A DNA stretch of 7,096 nucleotides from Chlamydiota bacterium (GTDB lineage: Bacteria > Chlamydiota > Chlamydiia > Chlamydiales > SLFE01): contig JAAKFL010000093.1 of the NCBI GenBank assembly GCA_011065065.1, forward strand, positions 1-7,096, written 5' to 3'. Both the position numbers and the translations under genes were made by a program. Of this stretch, positions 5,301 to 7,096 are shown piece after piece; the stretch's first letter is position 1; each line of letters opens with the position of its first letter. The notes beneath the pieces were generated by a model. That model was not told the DNA's origin and did not search any database. It saw only the letters and a program-made list of their open reading frames with translations.

Positions 5301-7076
5301 GGCCTTTGCTCCTTGATTATGCTGAGAGATCTCAAGTGCTAATTTTTGTAAAAATTCGGAATTTTTAAATCCAAATCTTTCAATAGTGTATGCTAGTGCT
5401 ACCGCTCCACTTTCTTGCTTTGCGATTTCCAGGACCAAAGTTTTCAGAAGATCGGGATCTTTAAATTGATAGAGGTGGATGTGATCCACAAGAGCTTCAG
5501 CCCCCCCATTTCGCTTCGCGATCTCAAAAGCAATGGCATGTAAAAATTCCGGATCGGATATCTCAAAATTGTTAATATGCGCCGCCAATTCATTGGCACC
5601 TTTCTCTTGCTTAACGATTTCAAAAGCCAATTGACGTCTAAATTCAGGATCTTTAAATCCAAAATTCTTGATTATTTGTGCTAGACCTCCAGCACCAGAA
5701 TTTGACTTAGCGATTTCCAAAGCCCATTTTTTCTTAAATTCCAGATCTTTGAGTTTAAATATTTTAATATGAGCTCCAAGCTGGGACGCAGCATAATTCC
5801 TCGTAAGTTTCATTGCAAGTTCTTGTAAAACTTGATCATCCTCAAAGCCAAACTTTTCAAAATTTGCTAATAGAGCTAAGTCATTAAAGCAATTTTCATC
5901 TATCATGAGAGCTAAGTGTTGTTTAAACTTTTGATCTTCAAAACCAAATTTTTCGATATTATTTGCGAGTGCTACAGCTCCCCAATGTTTTTGAGCTATC
6001 TCTAACGCCAGCTTTTTTCTTAAACCAAGGTCTTCAAGTTCAAATTTCTCGATATTTTTAGCAACGGCACTAGGGCCCCAAGTCTGCATCATCATTTTCA
6101 AAACAAATTTCTTCTTCAGCTGAGGATCCTCAATGCCAAACTTCTCAAAATTATTTGCAAGTTCTTTTGTTGCCTCACCCCCTTCAAGAATCTCCCAGGC
6201 GAGCTCTTGCAAAAATTCCCGATCTTCAAAACCGAACTCTTCAATATTTCCAGCAAGCGCTCTTGAGCCATGGCTGCCATAACAAGAAATATGTGGATCA
6301 ATTTCACGCGTCGCCAAATCAAGGGCTATTTTTCTTTTCAATTCATTGTCTTTAATTCCAAGGTACCTGAAGTGCGTTCCAACTGCCCAAGGCCCAAACC
6401 CTTTTGTGAGCATCGTCAAAATCATCTCTTCCTTATAGGCTTGATCTCCAAAACTAAAACGATCAATGTTGAGTACAAATACTTCTGCCGCATTTTTATT
6501 ATAAAGAAGGATTGACATGAGGTGCATTCTCAAGCTTCGATCCCCACCATCCAATTTATTGATATCAAAATGAATTCGGACATGCGCCTTTTTTTTCACT
6601 ATTTTTTGTACTAATTTTAGCTTAAATTTATCATCCTTAATTCCCAGATTATGGATATGTGATACCAAAACTTGTACCCCTTGTTCGTTCTTTGCCAATC
6701 GAACAAGGAGTTCTTTTTGAAACTCCCAGTCTCGTAACGCAAACTCTTCAATATTTTGAATCAATGTCTCGGCTGTTAGAGTAGTTTTGGCCATTTCGGA
6801 TGCGATTTTTCGTTTAAATTCCACATCCATCATTTTAATGGTCTCTAAATGGGCTACAAAGATGCTAGGAAATGATATTTTCAAAAGCCATTCTTTTTGA
6901 GTCCAATATTTAAAGAAAGGTAATGTGGAAAAATTTTCTTGTTTCTCTTCAGGTAAATTATGCAGAATATTTTGCGCGATTCTACTTACAGGGTCGGTGC
7001 TTTCTTCGGTACGAGCTATTTTATGACCATATGCATAATGATCGTCGTTTATGGCTTTTCTTTTTGTAGGCTCCAT
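2349..7076 (-). CDS. Giant alpha-solenoid repeat protein with C-terminal Cys/His module, function unknown
   Basis: This is a complete gene for 1575 residues. I do not recognise a named family. Order: a polar N-terminus (1 to about 50, with KRK at 5-7) lacking a hydrophobic signal peptide; residues 51-75; then 25 full 32-residue two-helix repeats (76-884) and a partial one (885 to about 907); then a mainly helical middle (about 908-1435) with a strongly basic patch (1122-1129, KAKRKKVK) and one isolated repeat-like segment near 1001-1020; then a compact module (about 1436-1575) with GSCQ, DGKHRIIAIKD, GRAIFRLL and LYYERVYPG. No transmembrane helix is evident, so it is probably soluble. The ATG at 7074-7076 is preceded by AAGGA (7082-7086) at 5-nt spacing, which supports this start. 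The gene is convergent with serS and has no visible operon partner. Large repeat proteins of this style in host-associated bacteria are often effectors binding protein or nucleic acid, but that is inference. The frame is intact over 4.7 kb, which argues for selection on the protein. Confidence 0.93.
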   Translation of the reverse strand: MEPTKRKAINDDHYAYGHKIARTEESTDPVSRIAQNILHNLPEEKQENFSTLPFFKYWTQKEWLLKISFPSIFVAHLETIKMMDVEFKRKIASEMAKTTLTAETLIQNIEEFALRDWEFQKELLVRLAKNEQGVQVLVSHIHNLGIKDDKFKLKLVQKIVKKKAHVRIHFDINKLDGGDRSLRMHLMSILLYNKNAAEVFVLNIDRFSFGDQAYKEEMILTMLTKGFGPWAVGTHFRYLGIKDNELKRKIALDLATREIDPHISCYGSHGSRALAGNIEEFGFEDREFLQELAWEILEGGEATKELANNFEKFGIEDPQLKKKFVLKMMMQTWGPSAVAKNIEKFELEDLGLRKKLALEIAQKHWGAVALANNIEKFGFEDQKFKQHLALMIDENCFNDLALLANFEKFGFEDDQVLQELAMKLTRNYAASQLGAHIKIFKLKDLEFKKKWALEIAKSNSGAGGLAQIIKNFGFKDPEFRRQLAFEIVKQEKGANELAAHINNFEISDPEFLHAIAFEIAKRNGGAEALVDHIHLYQFKDPDLLKTLVLEIAKQESGAVALAYTIERFGFKNSEFLQKLALEISQHNQGAKALAKNFSRFTFNNFEFESMIILKIAEQEEGARVIGKHLDIFLTRKRNFARPLAWQLAGFNMSSAAVIENLEMFGFHDQGFLKDLAFKLVQQYTGAIILATNIEKFGFKDQKVLQQIVLEFFKQAYLCKYLCKNIHKFRIKDPLFLQDIALRIAGDTLGSKALVKHLEKFGITDPKLIRKLGLEIVKNSHGAAAIVKNFEKFGFRKDPDSLWKLFTTIAQSSLGAKALVKHFDKFDLRDPELKKSLLLEISKTDYGGQALVENIEKFEIKDQELLLTIALEIAKNQWSLPHLLINIEKFHFKRAHVQETLLNFKKISRITYRDVSERKTLMLDPLFDWKRDFDEALKMIPPEFTELKRYFNLKVDDSPSFDQFTKVWKSRFNALKKDKQPTKAMHRLRRMAEKYEPLLYCLDDLTKIEDQTLQNKLALWMYHLICKVTLTLPKDKVELFHRTNILKVLYRLRDMDLRYALTDKFVSTVQSLSDKKQCDDFLQSVCKSQRGLLVKLIFSDLKKRGPEIDSDGSFEISLKIPSKAKRKKVKYFRNKFLRDGNKLALLLHGLFHLNKSKNISPTQIAQCLKYFTQLPDKKLCEELNALNALFILEKEGSLFENPKIAKFSDHLKVAFEELLPGLELKDSKIFERVFFGDRHPEALMVYMAGFRRLATIDREKMQDIVRDFVQDVDRDQFQDNRYEGSEHLDVVFASRAGLKEQWKKGHMSSLKSYLSKIVSKEDFDLTGYLRIKVTDGHLPMDSLPQFSALFGIAHKDMRAPQHMKLDRLLVHLYQNPKSLSYEGLLEIEDYLRELSPRCEFLNDIEELKQRLNPSAARNTDAWKLVNSDDPLDLFLAGTEVDGSCQRVGGGANINRGLMGYVMDGKHRIIAIKDERNKIVGRAIFRLLFDEKNQTPVLYYERVYPGTLKPEYKEAMQAFVKECAEDLSLPLTTKNTTTGKAYGGTLISYCTKAPYEYCDAAGGTKSARYEVSGANLL
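2352..2771 (-). other. C-terminal module of the giant protein with conserved-looking Cys/His/Arg pattern
   Basis: Residues about 1436-1575 differ from the helical repeats and look alpha/beta: a GSCQ turn (C1443), GLMGYVMDGKHRIIAI (H1465), KDERNKIVGRAIFRLL with alternating hydrophobic residues typical of beta strands, VLYYERVYPG (1495-1504), an amphipathic helix (about 1510-1525), then APYEYCDAAGG (1551-1561). The density of Gly, Cys, His and Arg suggests a catalytic or ligand-binding domain. I have an uncertain memory of similar C-termini on large proteins of environmental chlamydiae. No enzyme class can be assigned. Confidence 0.5.
4341..6851 (-). repeat. Tandem 32-residue (96-bp) coding repeats, about 25.7 copies
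   Basis: Repeat units start at residues 76, 108, 140, 171, 203, 235, 277, 309, 341, 373, 405, 436, 468, 500, 532, 564, 596, 628, 660, 692, 724, 756, 788, 821, 853 and 885. Consensus by column: 1-12 NIEKFGFKDPEF, 16-22 LALEIAK, 23-25 variable, 26-32 GAxALAK. Columns 9-22 and 27 to the next column 5 should be the two helices. Almost all units are exactly 32 long. Exceptions are units 3 and 11 (31), unit 23 (33) and unit 6 (42, an insertion near DPHISCYGSHG). Copies are diverged at DNA level, so this is an old array maintained by selection rather than a recent amplification. Confidence 0.92.
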
Positions 7077-7081
7077 TTTTT

Positions 7082-7086
7082 TCCTT
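7082..7086 (-). promoter_or_regulatory. Ribosome binding site of the giant gene
   Basis: AAGGA on the minus strand lies 5 nt upstream of the ATG at 7074-7076, and the spacer is all A. This fixes the chosen start. Only ten further bases are visible upstream, so the promoter lies outside the window. Confidence 0.75.
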
Positions 7087-7096
7087 AGTTATAATG

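Noticed and set aside
4425..6851. CRISPR array or non-coding tandem repeat as explanation of the 96-bp periodicity
   Set aside because: The period is conserved at protein level only. The DNA copies are diverged, and the frame is open throughout.
6852..7000. F-box-like segment near residues 32-65 of the giant protein (NLPEEKQENFSTLPFF)
   Set aside because: Only the LPEE stretch fits. The expected Ile/Phe, Leu and Val-Cys-Trp spacing of F-boxes is absent.
7088..7093. TATAAC on the minus strand as a -10 box for the giant gene
   Set aside because: Transcription would start at or inside the ribosome binding site, and no -35 region is available within the window.

Overview
The window looks like a piece of a moderately AT-rich bacterial chromosome, most likely from a chlamydia-like (Chlamydiota/PVC, host-associated) organism. 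That placement is an inference. It rests on the seryl-tRNA synthetase, whose motif-2 and motif-3 wording (FTPCFRREAGAAGEKERGL, GSGLATSR, KRDTLFGSGQ) resembles the chlamydial enzyme as I remember it, and on a giant helical-repeat protein of the kind common in amoeba- and host-associated bacteria. No database search was possible.

Layout. Positions 1-653 (minus strand) hold the 5' part of an FkbM-type SAM-dependent methyltransferase that runs off the left edge. Positions 654-796 are a divergent intergenic region with a near-consensus sigma70 promoter for serS. Positions 797-2068 (plus) are a complete serS. Positions 2069-2348 separate serS from a convergent gene and are mostly filled by a 225-bp nested inverted repeat (2079-2303). 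It has two 67-bp arms at about 91% identity around a perfect 19-bp hairpin with T runs on both sides, so it can act as a bidirectional terminator and looks like a member of a dispersed REP/MITE-type family. Positions 2349-7076 (minus) are one 1575-residue gene. Positions 7077-7096 hold its ribosome binding site and a few upstream bases.

The 1575-residue protein is the main item of interest. Residues 76 to about 907 consist of 25 full and one partial copy of a 32-residue, two-helix repeat. The consensus begins NIEKFGFKDPEF, continues with LALEIAK, then three highly variable residues, then GAxALAK. A helical middle region (about 908-1435) follows, then a compact C-terminal module (about 1436-1575) with a conserved-looking Cys/His/Arg pattern. 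I do not recognise a named family. The repeat is reminiscent of modular nucleic-acid or peptide binding alpha-solenoids (OPR/HPR, TALE-like, Armadillo), but this is shape resemblance only. The protein has no visible signal peptide or membrane segment, and a role as a secreted host-directed effector is a hypothesis.

Nothing suggests that the three genes work in one pathway: a housekeeping synthetase sits between a methyltransferase and an accessory giant gene, each with its own transcription direction or terminator.
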